Assembly: GCA_034211175.1 (NCBI GenBank)
Contig: JAXHUH010000333.1
Span: 1-50,783 of the forward strand
From: JAXHUH01 sp034211175
GTDB lineage: Bacteria; Actinomycetota; Acidimicrobiia; Acidimicrobiales; CAIXPF01
Direction of reading: 5' to 3'
Length of the DNA stretch: 50,783 nt
In this document: one piece after another, positions 8,550 to 17,156 of the stretch
Layout of the letters: each line of letters begins with the position of its first letter
Position numbering within the stretch: position 1 is the first letter of the stretch
Program-made: the position numbers and the translations under genes
The notes under the pieces: model-generated
What the model saw: the letters and a program-made list of their open reading frames with translations, nothing else
Databases searched by the model: none
Told to the model about the DNA's origin: nothing

Positions 8550-8567
8550 GTGTTATGTGCTATAGCA
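8550..8567 (-). promoter_or_regulatory. operator plus -10 of the carboxylate operon
   Basis: Perfect 10-bp palindrome TGCTATAGCA at 8558-8567, followed on the minus strand after two bases by TAACAC (8550-8555), a plausible -10, 12 nt before the GTG of the binding-protein gene. The same palindrome at the same 2-nt offset from a -10 precedes the nearby GntR gene. No good -35 is seen, so the promoter may be weak or activator-dependent. Confidence 0.65.
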
Positions 8568-8642
8568 ATGTTCGGAGAAGTGGTTGACGAAGTGCTGGCG
8601 AAGATCCCGGACCGTCGGCCTGCGTCGTGGCCGGCGGTTACG

Positions 8643-9350
8643 TCAGTGCGTGACGTCCTCGGCGGCGGTCCGGGCGTGATCGCTCATGATCCGCTCGGCC
8701 TCGTCCGCGTCGCGCCGACGGATGGCGTCGAGCAGCTCGTGGTGCTGCTCGTAGCGGGCATCGAGCACCCGTCCGCTCGTCACCCGTGCCCGCAACGAGG
8801 CAGCCCGGTGCTGGAAGCTGAACGCGTTGACGGTCGAGAGCAGGCGGAGGAGCACGGCGTTCCCGCAGGCGTTCTCGGCCTCGGCGTGGAAGGCGCGCAG
8901 CTCGAGGAGCAGCAGCTCGGCGGTCTCGGCCGGGTACGGGCCACCGCCCTCGATCACCCGGTGCATCTCGTAGCGGAGCCGGTCGGCTTCGACGAGGTGA
9001 CGCTGCATCCGCTCGATCGCGGCGTCGGTCCGGTTCATCGCCGCGAGCCGTGCGGCCGTCGAGCGCAGTGACGCCTCGATGAGCGCCAGCTCGTAGCTGG
9101 GCGTGTCGCGGGCGTCGAACACGACCGTCGAACGGGTGCCCCGGCGCTCGACCAGGCCCTCCTGCTCGAGGCGTCGGATGGCCTCGCGCACCGGGGTCGC
9201 ACTGACCGACAGCATGGCGGCGAGGCCGCGCTCGGTGATCTTCTCGCCCGGTGGGAGCTCTCCGCTGGTGATCGCGGCGCGAATCGCCTCGTAGGCCTGC
9301 TCGGCCAGCGACGCCGACGACAACCCCTGCAGCGACCGTGCCCCTTCCAT
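8643..9350 (-). CDS. GntR-family transcriptional regulator, FCD subfamily
   Basis: 235 aa. N-terminal winged helix (AYEAIRAAITSGELPPGEKI ... LAAMLSVSATPVREAIRRLE, residues ~18-65) and an all-helical FCD effector domain with histidines typical of its metal/carboxylate pocket (ELRAFHAEAENACGN, QHHELLDAI, SDHAR). FCD regulators sense carboxylates and often control adjacent catabolic operons. It lies 105 bases upstream of the ABC/AtuA operon on the same strand, and both promoters carry TGCTATAGCA, so autoregulation plus operon control is the simplest model. Confidence 0.9.
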   Translation of the reverse strand: MEGARSLQGLSSASLAEQAYEAIRAAITSGELPPGEKITERGLAAMLSVSATPVREAIRRLEQEGLVERRGTRSTVVFDARDTPSYELALIEASLRSTAARLAAMNRTDAAIERMQRHLVEADRLRYEMHRVIEGGGPYPAETAELLLLELRAFHAEAENACGNAVLLRLLSTVNAFSFQHRAASLRARVTSGRVLDARYEQHHELLDAIRRRDADEAERIMSDHARTAAEDVTH

Positions 9351-9359
9351 GGGTGACGT

Positions 9360-9387
9360 AGGTTACATGCTATAGCAACGGCGTCAA
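9360..9387 (-). promoter_or_regulatory. promoter of the GntR gene with operator in the spacer
   Basis: On the minus strand TTGACG (9382-9387), a 16-nt spacer containing the palindrome TGCTATAGCA (9368-9377), then TAACCT (9360-9365), 9 nt before the ATG. A repressor on the palindrome would sit between -35 and -10, so autorepression is expected. Confidence 0.7.
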
Positions 9388-9455
9388 GCCGGCGACCTTC
9401 ACGTGCTCGTGGCGGTCGCGGACCTCCTTCGCCGCCACGTCGGCCGGAGGTGCCG

Positions 9456-10343
9456 TCAGGCCGTCGTCGCGACCGGTGCCTGCTCGGCCAGCGTGGGGCC
9501 GGCGCCGCGGACCCGGGTCTGGCGGAGATGGCGGCGCCAGCGGGTGGCGTCGTAGCCGCCGCCACGGTGGAGCATCGTGCGGTTGTCCCAGATCACGGTG
9601 TCGCCCGCCGCCCATCGGTGGCGGTACACGTTGGCCTCCACAGTCGCCCGGGCATTCAGGTCGTCGATCAGTCGGCGGCTGTCGACGCCCGACCACCCGA
9701 CGATCGACCGGGCGTGGGAGCCGACGTAGTAGTTGCGCCGGCCGTTCGCCGGGTTCGTGCGGACCAGGCGGTTGACCACCGGGGGCAGTGACGCAGCGTG
9801 GTTCGGGTCGACCGGGGCCACCTGCGAGCGGGAGAACACGTAGTCGTGCAGCACGAGGAGCGGGTCGATCTCGTCCTGCATGGCCGGTGGCAGGTCCTCG
9901 TAGGCCGTGCGCATGCTGGCGAACAGGGTGTCGCCGCCCTCGCCCGGCACCTCGTAGGCGTGGAGGATCGACACGTACGACGGGATCTCCCGGAACGACG
10001 AGTCGGAGTGCCACAGCTCGTTGCCCCGCTGGTAGCGGGTGGCGGGGTCGTCGTTGTCCCGGCTCGTGGCCTCGTCGACGACGTTGCCGATCGTCCCGAA
10101 GTACACCCGCTCGCCGGTGCGGCCGAACGTGACGTGGTTCTCCTCCGGCTCGCCGAGCAGTTGGGTGAGCGCGAACTGCGCGTCGTCGGTCATGGGCTGG
10201 TCGGGCAGGCAGAGCACCGAGTGCTCGTCGACGAGCCGGTGGATCAGCTCGACCGTGCCAGGGTCGGGGCCCGCGGTGAGGTCCAACCCGCGGACGCGGG
10301 CACCGAAGCGCTCGTGCAGCGGCTCGATCACCAGCTCGGTCAT
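9456..10343 (-). CDS. TauD/TfdA-family 2-oxoglutarate-dependent dioxygenase
   Basis: 295 aa non-haem Fe(II)/2-oxoglutarate dioxygenase. Iron ligands are visible: HSD (H112, D114) and distal H259 (TMLHRGGGYD), followed by the 2-oxoglutarate-binding Arg region (RWRRHLRQTR). ATG 10343 follows GGGGGATCGGG; the frame upstream of it is non-coding. It is not part of the GntR operon (about 105 bases of gap) and is divergent from the acyl-CoA synthetase. The family hydroxylates or cleaves taurine, phenoxyacetates, sulfate esters and similar compounds; the substrate here is not predictable. Confidence 0.9.
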   Translation of the reverse strand: MTELVIEPLHERFGARVRGLDLTAGPDPGTVELIHRLVDEHSVLCLPDQPMTDDAQFALTQLLGEPEENHVTFGRTGERVYFGTIGNVVDEATSRDNDDPATRYQRGNELWHSDSSFREIPSYVSILHAYEVPGEGGDTLFASMRTAYEDLPPAMQDEIDPLLVLHDYVFSRSQVAPVDPNHAASLPPVVNRLVRTNPANGRRNYYVGSHARSIVGWSGVDSRRLIDDLNARATVEANVYRHRWAAGDTVIWDNRTMLHRGGGYDATRWRRHLRQTRVRGAGPTLAEQAPVATTA

Positions 10344-10553
10344 CCCGATCCCCCCAGACCCACGATGTGGCCGACACCCTACGTGTCCGCCATCCGGTCC
10401 GCCCCGGGGGCTCGTCGGCCCGTCCGGCCGGGCGCGGCCCGGGGGTCGCCGCCCGGGCCGACATCGGGCCCGGCGCCCGGTGCCGCTCGCGAGGGGCGGT
10501 GGTAGCGTCCGCCGGGCGTGACGGTCGGGGGGCCGGACACCTTCGGGGGGACA

Positions 10554-12107
10554 ATGACGACGATCGGCCGTTCGACGCGGGACTACGACCCTGCGTTGCC
10601 GGACACACCGACGATCGTGCACGCGTTCGTCGAGACGGCGCGCCGCGTGCCCGACCGCGCCGCGATCATCGCCGGCGGGCGCTCCATCACCTACCGCGAG
10701 TACCACGCCGCGGTCGCCGGGTTCGCCCACCGACTCGCCACCGTCGGGGTCGCGGGTGGTCGGGTCGCGCTCCTGATGCCGAACGGCATCGAGCTCGCGG
10801 TCGCGGCGATGGCCGGGATGGCGGCGCGGGCGCAGGTGGCCCCGCTCAACTCGAACTACCCGGCGATGGCGCTGGCGCCGTTGCTGGCCGACGTCGACGC
10901 GACGGTGCTGGTCTGCACGGCACAGACCGAGCAGCTCGCCCGGACGGTGGCCGACGAGGTCGGCGTCGGCCGGGTCGAGGTGCTCGGGCCCGGTGGGCTG
11001 GAGATCGACGAGTGGGTCGACGACCCCGAGCCCGCGTTGCCCGAGCCGCTCCCGGGCCCCGACGACCCGTCGCTCATCTTCTTCACCGGTGGCACCACCG
11101 GCGTCCCCAAGGGCGCCCACCACGTCCACACCAACGACATGGCCCATGCCCGCGCCGCCAACACCGTCTGGCCGCTCGAGCGCGACGCCGACGTGGTGCT
11201 GATGGTGGCGCCCAACTTCCACATCTGGGGCTTCTGCTACGCCGTCGTCTCGCCGACCTACCTCGGCGCCACCCTCGACTACCTGCCCGAGTACAAGCCC
11301 GGCACCATCCTCCGTCACATCGAGGAGCACGACGTCACCGTGTTCGCCGGTGGCCCCGCCGCGCTCTACGTCGGGCTGATGGCCAACGAGCGCTTCGCCA
11401 CCACCGACTTCTCCAGCCTGCGCCTGTGCCTCGCCGGCGGCTCACCGTGCCCGGAGGCGCTGCTCACCCGCTGGGAGGCCGAGACCGGCTGTCCGATCAT
11501 GGAGGGCTGGGGCATGTCGGAAGGTGCGCCGATCAACTGCAACCCGATCGACGGGCCCCGCAAGCCCGGTTCGGTGGGGCCGGTGCTGCCCCGCACCGAG
11601 ATCGACATCGTCGACATCGAGACCGGTACCCGGGTGCTGCCCCAGGGGGAGGCGGGCGAGGTGCGGGTGCGTGGCCCGCAGTTCATCTCCGGCTACCGGA
11701 ACCGGCCCGAGGACAACGCCCGGACCTTCCGTGACGGCTGGCTCCACACCGGCGACGTCGGCCGCTTCGACGAGGACGGCTACCTGTACCTGATCGACCG
11801 GAAGAAGGAGATGATCCTGGTCGGCGGCTACAACGTCTACCCCCGCGAGATCGACGAGGTGCTGGCGAGCCACCCGGCGGTGATGGAGGCGGCCGCGGTC
11901 GGGATCCCCGACGACTTCCGGGGCGAGACCGTCAAGGCGTGCGTGGCGCTCGACCCCGGCGCCGACGTCGGTGAGGCCGAGCTGCTCGCCTGGTGCTCCG
12001 AACGCCTGGTCAAGTACAAGCTGCCCACCGTCTTCGAGTTCCACGACGAGCTCCCCAAGACCGGCCCCGGCAAGATCGACAAGCTCCGCCTCAAGGGCAA
12101 GCGCTGA
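10554..12107 (+). CDS. acyl-CoA synthetase / AMP-dependent ligase
   Basis: 517 aa ANL-superfamily enzyme activating a carboxylic acid to its CoA thioester through an acyl-adenylate. Motifs: P-loop FFTGGTTGVPKGAH (~170-185), GWGMSEG (A5), TGDVGRFDEDGYLYLIDRKKEMI (A7/A8 hinge) and the catalytic Lys in PKTGPGKIDK near residue 507. Closest in style to medium/long-chain or aryl acid ligases. ATG 10554 follows GGGGGGA very closely; an in-frame GTG at 10518 sits behind TAGCGT (10503-10508) and could be a leaderless alternative. Monocistronic, divergent from the dioxygenase. Confidence 0.9.
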   Translation: MTTIGRSTRDYDPALPDTPTIVHAFVETARRVPDRAAIIAGGRSITYREYHAAVAGFAHRLATVGVAGGRVALLMPNGIELAVAAMAGMAARAQVAPLNSNYPAMALAPLLADVDATVLVCTAQTEQLARTVADEVGVGRVEVLGPGGLEIDEWVDDPEPALPEPLPGPDDPSLIFFTGGTTGVPKGAHHVHTNDMAHARAANTVWPLERDADVVLMVAPNFHIWGFCYAVVSPTYLGATLDYLPEYKPGTILRHIEEHDVTVFAGGPAALYVGLMANERFATTDFSSLRLCLAGGSPCPEALLTRWEAETGCPIMEGWGMSEGAPINCNPIDGPRKPGSVGPVLPRTEIDIVDIETGTRVLPQGEAGEVRVRGPQFISGYRNRPEDNARTFRDGWLHTGDVGRFDEDGYLYLIDRKKEMILVGGYNVYPREIDEVLASHPAVMEAAAVGIPDDFRGETVKACVALDPGADVGEAELLAWCSERLVKYKLPTVFEFHDELPKTGPGKIDKLRLKGKR

Positions 12108-12155
12108 GCCCGGCCGTACTCCGATGCGGCCATTCGTTCCGCGTTGGCGATCGGT

Positions 12156-12161
12156 TACACT
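12156..12161 (+). promoter_or_regulatory. -10 of the toxin-antitoxin operon
   Basis: TACACT matches the actinobacterial TANNNT -10 and lies 22 nt before the antitoxin ATG, leaving room for the AGGAGG ribosome site at 12173-12178. TTCGTT 17 nt upstream is only a weak -35. Confidence 0.45.
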
Positions 12162-12183
12162 TGTTGCGGCTGAGGAGGTCGCG

Positions 12184-12636
12184 ATGCCGCGGACGAACGC
12201 GCTGTCGAGCGCGGTGCAGGTGAAGCCGGCGAGCGCCGATCGCGAGTCCGCAGCGCTCGTCGCTCGTGCTGTCCAAGACGACAGCACGCCCGTCGCGCTG
12301 CGGTTGCCGGATGGCACGGCGGTGCCCCTGCCGCGGGCGCTTGTCGAGGTGCTCCGTGCGTCTGCCGACGAGCTCGCAGAGGGGCACGCAGTGACCGTCC
12401 TGCCGTCGGATGTTGCCTTGACGCCGGCCGAGGTGGCGGAGCTCCTCGGGGTGTCGCGGCCGTTCGTGGTTCGGCTGCTCGATGCCGGCGACATCCCCTC
12501 CGAACGCCTGCCGCGCAGCCGCCACCGTCGCGTACTCCTCTCGGACGCAGTGGCCTTCCAGGCCCGTCGCGAACGCCGCCGGGCCGGGCGACAGGCATTG
12601 GCCGAGGTCGTGGAGGACGCGGGCCTCCCGTACTGA
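12184..12636 (+). CDS. helix-turn-helix (excisionase-type) antitoxin
   Basis: 150 aa with an excisionase/MerR-like HTH: TPAEVAELLGVSRPFVVRLLDAG, then RLPRSRHRRVLLSDAVAF (roughly residues 80-130). N-terminal half is low-complexity, probably the toxin-binding or dimer region. ATG chosen by AGGAGG at 5 nt spacing. The stop overlaps the next ATG (TGATG) with a PIN-domain toxin, the standard antitoxin-first order. HTH antitoxins normally autorepress; no obvious operator palindrome was seen near 12156. Confidence 0.85.
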   Translation: MPRTNALSSAVQVKPASADRESAALVARAVQDDSTPVALRLPDGTAVPLPRALVEVLRASADELAEGHAVTVLPSDVALTPAEVAELLGVSRPFVVRLLDAGDIPSERLPRSRHRRVLLSDAVAFQARRERRRAGRQALAEVVEDAGLPY

Positions 12637-13202
12637 TGCGCCGTGTCCTGGCCGACACGAACGTTCTCTTCCCCTTCTCGGTCATGGACCTCCTGCTCGC
12701 CTTGAGCGAGGACGGCCTTCACGAGGTGATCTGGACCGAGGCCCTGCTCGACGAGTGGGAGGAGGTCATCGTCCGGGAACAACGTCGAACCCGGGAGACG
12801 GCTGCGAGCGTCACGGCAGCCATCCGCGAGTTCTTCCCGGACGCCGAGGTGGAACGCAGCGAGTACCAGCACCTCGTGTCCGAGATGACCGGGCCGGACG
12901 CCACGGACCATCAACACATGGCGGCCGCTGTGGCACGTCGGCCGTGCACGATCTTGACGAAGAACGCGCCGGACTTCCCGCCAGAGCCGCTCGCAGCGCA
13001 CGGCGTCCGAGTCGCCGACCCCGACGACTACCTGAGCGAGCTGGCCGATGAATGGCCCGACGAGGTCGCAGCCGCAGTCGTGCGTCTCGCGAGCGAGAAG
13101 CAGCGCCCGGCGAGGTCACCGCACGACCTCGCCGACGCTCTCGAGCGAGCAGGCGTCCCGCGTTTCGCCGAGAGGCTCCGCAAGCTGCTTGCGGAGCGGT
13201 AG
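12636..13202 (+). CDS. PIN-domain ribonuclease toxin
   Basis: 188 aa VapC-like PIN-domain protein. Acidic metal-site residues seen: D7 (VLADTNVLF), a Glu near 40-43 (DEWEEV), D91 (DATDHQHMAA) and N110/D113 (ILTKNAPDFP). It is about 50 residues longer than a minimal VapC; the C-terminal extension (~130-188) is helical and Arg/Glu-rich. Translation is coupled to the antitoxin by a one-base overlap. A perfect 10-bp hairpin covers its last codons. Expected activity is cleavage of a structured RNA such as a tRNA; the target is unknown. Confidence 0.85.
   Translation: MRRVLADTNVLFPFSVMDLLLALSEDGLHEVIWTEALLDEWEEVIVREQRRTRETAASVTAAIREFFPDAEVERSEYQHLVSEMTGPDATDHQHMAAAVARRPCTILTKNAPDFPPEPLAAHGVRVADPDDYLSELADEWPDEVAAAVVRLASEKQRPARSPHDLADALERAGVPRFAERLRKLLAER
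13175..13197 (+). terminator. hairpin overlapping the end of the toxin gene
   Basis: GCTCCGCAAG, loop CTG, CTTGCGGAGC: a perfect 10-bp stem with a 3-nt loop ending 3 bases before the TAG stop codon. No T-run follows. It may end or protect the toxin mRNA. Confidence 0.5.
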
Positions 13203-13423
13203 CCGGGACTCACGCACGAGTGGCGGAACGACTGGCGTCGGCGCCTTCACAGCACCGGCTGGCGCCGGAGGGGGCGCCGCCGGATGTCGAGTCCGGTAGA
13301 CCCGGTCGGCGGCCTCTGCCCGGATCTCCTTCGGTCGCCGCGCGCGGTTCGCCGGCACCTCCCCGGACGCGACAGAGGCGGCCACCGGGACCGGGGACCG
13401 CCTCTCAGCTGGGATTCAGCTAG

Positions 13424-13497
13424 CGCGCTCGGAGGGACTCGAACCCCCAACCTTCTGATCCGTAGTCAGATGCTCTCTCCAATTGAGCTACGAGCGC
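13424..13497 (-). tRNA. tRNA-Arg (anticodon ACG)
   Basis: Cloverleaf on the minus strand: 7-bp acceptor GCGCTCG/CGAGCGC, D-arm GCTCAATTGGAGAGAGC, anticodon stem TCTGA/TCAGA with loop CTACGGA (anticodon ACG), T-loop GTTCGAG, discriminator G. 74 nt, CCA not encoded. Reads CGT and, after A34 deamination, CGC, the favoured Arg codons in such GC-rich DNA. Confidence 0.95.
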
Positions 13498-13544
13498 TGG
13501 AGCCGGGACATCCTACGCCGTCCGCGGCACGCGCGGAAGCCACT

Positions 13545-14126
13545 CTAGCCCAGGCGGCGGAGTCGTCCCGCGCCGAGGGCGGTGAGCATCACCACGGCCG
13601 ACAGGCCGGCCACCGTCACGCCGAGCCCGCGGGCGGCACCGGCCAGGCCGATCGACAGCACCAGCCAGCTCGCGGCCGCACCCGCACCGGTCACGATCAC
13701 CAGCGCCACGGCCCGGGCACCCAGTACCTCGCGGCGGCCCACCATCGGGCGGCGGACGTCGAACGACCAGGTGCCGACCACGGCCACGACGACCAGCAGC
13801 ACCCCGACGAGCGGCGCCTCCAGCGCGTCGCCGCCGTTCTCGGAGCCCGCGACCGCGAGGACGTAGCCCGTCGTCAGTGCCGTCGTCGCCCACGACACCC
13901 CACCGGGTGCACCGCGGAGCAGGCCGCCGGCGAGGGCGATCACCCCGGCGAGCCCGAGGACCACCCCGACCGCACCCGGCGGCGCGTCGGCGCGGACCAG
14001 CGTCAGCGCCACGACGGCGACACCGGCGACGGTCGCGAGGCCGGCCAGCGCCCACGCCACCGGTTCGGCCCGCCGGGCACGCGGCGGCGTCCGCACGAGC
14101 TCCTGCAACCGCAGCCGCATCATCAT
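13545..14126 (-). CDS. small multi-pass membrane protein of the MoxR/DUF58 operon
   Basis: 193 aa with a basic N-terminus (MMMRLRLQELVRTPPRARR) and about five or six hydrophobic segments (e.g. VAWALAGLATVAGVAVVAL, VGVVLGLAGVIALAGGLL, VGVLLVVVAVVGTW, ALVIVTGAGAAASWLVL, GVTVAGLSAVVMLTAL). Last gene of the operon; its ATG overlaps the DUF58 stop (ATGA). I recognise no named family; a membrane partner of the MoxR chaperone system is inferred from position only. Confidence 0.8.
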   Translation of the reverse strand: MMMRLRLQELVRTPPRARRAEPVAWALAGLATVAGVAVVALTLVRADAPPGAVGVVLGLAGVIALAGGLLRGAPGGVSWATTALTTGYVLAVAGSENGGDALEAPLVGVLLVVVAVVGTWSFDVRRPMVGRREVLGARAVALVIVTGAGAAASWLVLSIGLAGAARGLGVTVAGLSAVVMLTALGAGRLRRLG

Positions 14127-15562
14127 CGTCGGGTCACCCGCACGGCCCGCCGGGCCCGCAGCAGCCCGCTCAGCACCGGTTCGAGCTCGCCGGCCCGGGG
14201 CAGGCGGGCCGAGGCGATCCCGGCCTCGGCCAGGGTCACCTCGAAGCGCTCCCGCTCCAGGCGCCAGATCCGGCGGGCGGTCGCCTCGATCGGCGTGGTC
14301 GCCGGCCCGAGGAACGCCTCCGGCTCGCACACCAGCGCGACGACATCACGGCCCCGGGCCCGCAGGTCGACCAGCGCCCGCATGCCCCGGGGGTCGAGCA
14401 GGGGGCTCAACCCGACGACGAGGGCCCGGTCGGGCACGGCCCGGGTGGGTAGCACGTCGATCGTCTTGTCGACCCCGCTCGGGATCACGTTGGCGTCGAG
14501 CAGCGCGTCGACGATCCGCTGGAGCTGGACCACCCCGGTGCTCATCGGCAGCCACCGCAGGACCCCGCCGAGCTCGGCCAGGCCGACGCGGTCGAGGGCG
14601 CCGAGGTGGCGCTCGGCCAGCAGCATCGCCGTCGTCACGGCGAGGCGCAGCGTCCCGTCGGTCGCCCCGCCGGCCTCGGCGAAGGTGTCGAGGAACAGCA
14701 CCACGTCGGACGCCTGCTCGGGGTGGCGGTCGGTGACGTGGAGCCGACCCCGTCGGGCGGTGACCCGCCAGTTCACGGTGCTGAGCGCATCGCCGGTCAC
14801 GTGGGGGCGCACGTCGGCGAGCTCGATGCCCCGTCCGCGGGCCCGGCTGCGGTGGGCGCCGACCACGAGCCGGGTCGTGCGTGGGTCGAGCAGCGACTGC
14901 ACCTTCGACACCGGCGGGTGGACCCGCACCCGGGCGGCCGGATCGGTCCTCGCCTCGAGCCGGACGAGCCCGAGCCGGTCGTGGAGCACCACGTCGACCG
15001 CGTCGAAGCGGTGGTCGCCCCACGCCCTCGCCCACAGGTCGACCTCGACCGACGCGCGCACCGGGTCCACCGGCTGCCACGGCTCCCCGCCGACCGGGAC
15101 CTCGATCGGCGCGGCCGGGTACCGGCCCGGCCCGCCGTCTCCGTCCCCGCCCGGCGCGCCGTCTCCATCCCCGCCCGGCCCGTGGTCGGGGTCCGACGTC
15201 CCGGGCCGCAGCTCGACGAGGGAGCGCACCGCGGGCCCGGCCGCGAACCCCCGCGGCGCGCGCAGCACGACCTCGGCGGACGACCACGGTGCGTCCGCCT
15301 CCACGTCGACCGCTGCCGTCACCCGCTCGCCCTCGGTGCAGCGGTCGGAGTCGAACGACAGGCGAACCGCCAGGTCGCGCGGCCCGTCGGACGACAGCAA
15401 CGACACCAGCAGCGGTGCGGTGACCACCGCGGCGAGCCCGGCCAGCTCCGGTCGCCCGCCGATCACGGCGCCGAGCGCGGCGATGACCGCGGCCGACGCC
15501 AGCGCCCCGAGGCCGGGCCCGGCCCGTCGCCGGCCGGTCGACCGCTGCGTCGTGGCGGTCAC
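14123..15562 (-). CDS. DUF58 domain protein
   Basis: 479 aa. Two N-terminal membrane helices (residues ~20-65), an extracytoplasmic-like beta region carrying a Gly/Asp-rich insert (GPGGDGDGAPGGDGDGGP), then the DUF58 core ELADVRPHVTGDALSTVNW ... RRGRLHVTDRHPEQASDVV and a vWA-like fold (VVLFLDTFAE). DUF58 proteins work with MoxR ATPases in folding or maturation of membrane and surface proteins. GTG 15562 overlaps the MoxR stop as GTGA. Confidence 0.88.
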   Translation of the reverse strand: MTATTQRSTGRRRAGPGLGALASAAVIAALGAVIGGRPELAGLAAVVTAPLLVSLLSSDGPRDLAVRLSFDSDRCTEGERVTAAVDVEADAPWSSAEVVLRAPRGFAAGPAVRSLVELRPGTSDPDHGPGGDGDGAPGGDGDGGPGRYPAAPIEVPVGGEPWQPVDPVRASVEVDLWARAWGDHRFDAVDVVLHDRLGLVRLEARTDPAARVRVHPPVSKVQSLLDPRTTRLVVGAHRSRARGRGIELADVRPHVTGDALSTVNWRVTARRGRLHVTDRHPEQASDVVLFLDTFAEAGGATDGTLRLAVTTAMLLAERHLGALDRVGLAELGGVLRWLPMSTGVVQLQRIVDALLDANVIPSGVDKTIDVLPTRAVPDRALVVGLSPLLDPRGMRALVDLRARGRDVVALVCEPEAFLGPATTPIEATARRIWRLERERFEVTLAEAGIASARLPRAGELEPVLSGLLRARRAVRVTRR

Positions 15563-16578
15563 GCCCCGGTGAGCACGTCGGACGGCGACGGCGCCGGTAC
15601 CCGCTCGACGATCTGGCCGATGATCTCGTCGCCCCGGGCGCCGCGCACCCACAGCTCGGGCTCGAGGATCAGGCGGTGGGCGAGGGCGGGGACGGCCAGC
15701 GCCTTCACGTCGTCGGGGGTCACGTAGGTCCGACCGGCGAGGGCGGCGCGCACCCGGGACGCCTTGAGCAGCGCCAACGAGCCGCGCGGGCTGGCCCCGG
15801 TGCTGACCCCGGGCGCGTGCCGCGTCGCACCGACGAGCGCGATGACGTAGTCGAGCACCGGCTCGGCGACGTGCACGGCCTCGATCCCGCGCCGGGCGGC
15901 GAGCACGTCGTCGAGCGACGCGACCGGCGAGATGTCGACGTCGTCCTGTCGGCGCCCGATCCGGCGCTCGAGGATCTCGCGCTCCTCCGACGGAGACGGG
16001 TACCCGACCGACACCCGGAGCAGGAAGCGATCGAGCTGGGCCTCCGGCAACGGGTAGGTGCCCTCGTACTCCACCGGGTTCTGGGTGGCGAGCACGCAGA
16101 ACGGCCGGGGGAGCGGATGGGTCGTGCCGTCGACGCTGACGTGGCCCTCGGCCATCGCCTCCAACATCGCCGACTGGGTCTTCGGTGGTGCCCGGTTGAT
16201 CTCGTCGCCGACGACGAGGTTGGCGAAGATCGGCCCGGGGCGGAACTCGAACGACGCACCCGACGCCTCGAGCACGGTCGAGCCGGTGAGGTCGGCGGGG
16301 AGCAGGTCGGGGGTGAACTGGACCCGCGACCAGCTCAGCCCCGCCGCTCGGGCCAACGAGCTCGCCATCAGCGTCTTGGCCAGGCCGGGCAGGTCCTCGA
16401 TGATCACGTGGCCGCCGGCGAGCATGCCGGTGAGCAGCAGCTCGAGCACCGGCCGCTTGCCGATCACCGCCCGCTCGACCTCACCGAGCACCGCGTCGGC
16501 GAGCGCCGCGGCGGCCTCCGGCCCGGGCGCGCCGTCACCGCCGGGCGGCGGGGTGGGCTCGCCGTTCGTGCCGGTCAC
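15559..16578 (-). CDS. MoxR-family AAA+ ATPase
   Basis: 339 aa MoxR AAA+ chaperone. Nucleotide site IEDLPGLAKTLMA (MoxR-type Walker A, ~60-72), Walker B LVVGDEINRAPPKTQ, sensor 1 VLATQNPVEYEGTYPLPEAQLDRF and arginine-finger region. GTG 16578 overlaps the stop of the preceding gene (GTGA), which decides the start; the first ~20 residues are Pro/Gly-rich. Central gene of a five-gene operon with DUF58 and DUF4129 partners. Confidence 0.92.
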   Translation of the reverse strand: MTGTNGEPTPPPGGDGAPGPEAAAALADAVLGEVERAVIGKRPVLELLLTGMLAGGHVIIEDLPGLAKTLMASSLARAAGLSWSRVQFTPDLLPADLTGSTVLEASGASFEFRPGPIFANLVVGDEINRAPPKTQSAMLEAMAEGHVSVDGTTHPLPRPFCVLATQNPVEYEGTYPLPEAQLDRFLLRVSVGYPSPSEEREILERRIGRRQDDVDISPVASLDDVLAARRGIEAVHVAEPVLDYVIALVGATRHAPGVSTGASPRGSLALLKASRVRAALAGRTYVTPDDVKALAVPALAHRLILEPELWVRGARGDEIIGQIVERVPAPSPSDVLTGA

Positions 16579-17156
16579 GAGTGGTCCACCCACTCGCCGG
16601 CGATCGGGTCGTGGTCGTACATGGTGTCGGCCCCCTGCGGGTCGTCGCCGGGCGCGCCGCCCGGTCGGAGTCGTTCGATCGCGTCGAGCACCACGTCGAC
16701 GTCGGCGGGTGTCATCGGGCCGTCGCCGCGCAGTGCGGCGGCGGCGTCCTCGCCGAGCGCCCGCCGGACCGCGTCGGGGTCGGCGGCCTCGATGCCGGAC
16801 GCGGCGAGGTGCTCGTCGGTCAGGTCCTCCAGGCGTCGGCGGAGGCGCTGGCCGCGTCCGAACTGCGGGTCGCCGCCGAGCACGAGGAGCTGCTCGAGCT
16901 GGTTGAGCGCCGCCGGGCGCCGGTCGGGTGGCGGCGTCCGGCGTCGGAACGAGATCAGCGGCGGCACCGCGTCGATCACCGGGGTCGCCCGGAGCGCGGC
17001 GCGGACGAGCCCGGCGGCGAACAGCGCGCCGACGATGGCGGCGGGCACCCCGACGGAGACGGTCGAGCCGGTCGCGCGGGCGGTCGCACTGACGGCGAGG
17101 GCCACGAGGGCGGCCACGACGGCCCGGCGCACGAGCTCGCGCCAGGTGTCAGTCAT
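16575..17156 (-). CDS. membrane-anchored hypothetical protein of the MoxR operon
   Basis: 193 aa. Two predicted membrane helices within residues ~10-60 (AVVAALVALAVSATARA; VGVPAAIVGALFAAGLVRAAL) and a soluble, charged C-terminal part with LNQLEQLLVLGGDPQFGRGQ and LRRRLEDLTDEHLAA. ATG 17156 overlaps the DUF4129 gene by 8 nt and its stop overlaps the MoxR start. No family recognised beyond frequent occurrence of such proteins next to MoxR/DUF4129 in actinobacteria. Confidence 0.82.
   Translation of the reverse strand: MTDTWRELVRRAVVAALVALAVSATARATGSTVSVGVPAAIVGALFAAGLVRAALRATPVIDAVPPLISFRRRTPPPDRRPAALNQLEQLLVLGGDPQFGRGQRLRRRLEDLTDEHLAASGIEAADPDAVRRALGEDAAAALRGDGPMTPADVDVVLDAIERLRPGGAPGDDPQGADTMYDHDPIAGEWVDHS

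Noticed and set aside
13203..13423. Possible CRISPR or attachment-site structure next to tRNA-Arg
   Set aside because: No regularly spaced repeats, no integrase and no duplicate of the tRNA 3' end were seen.
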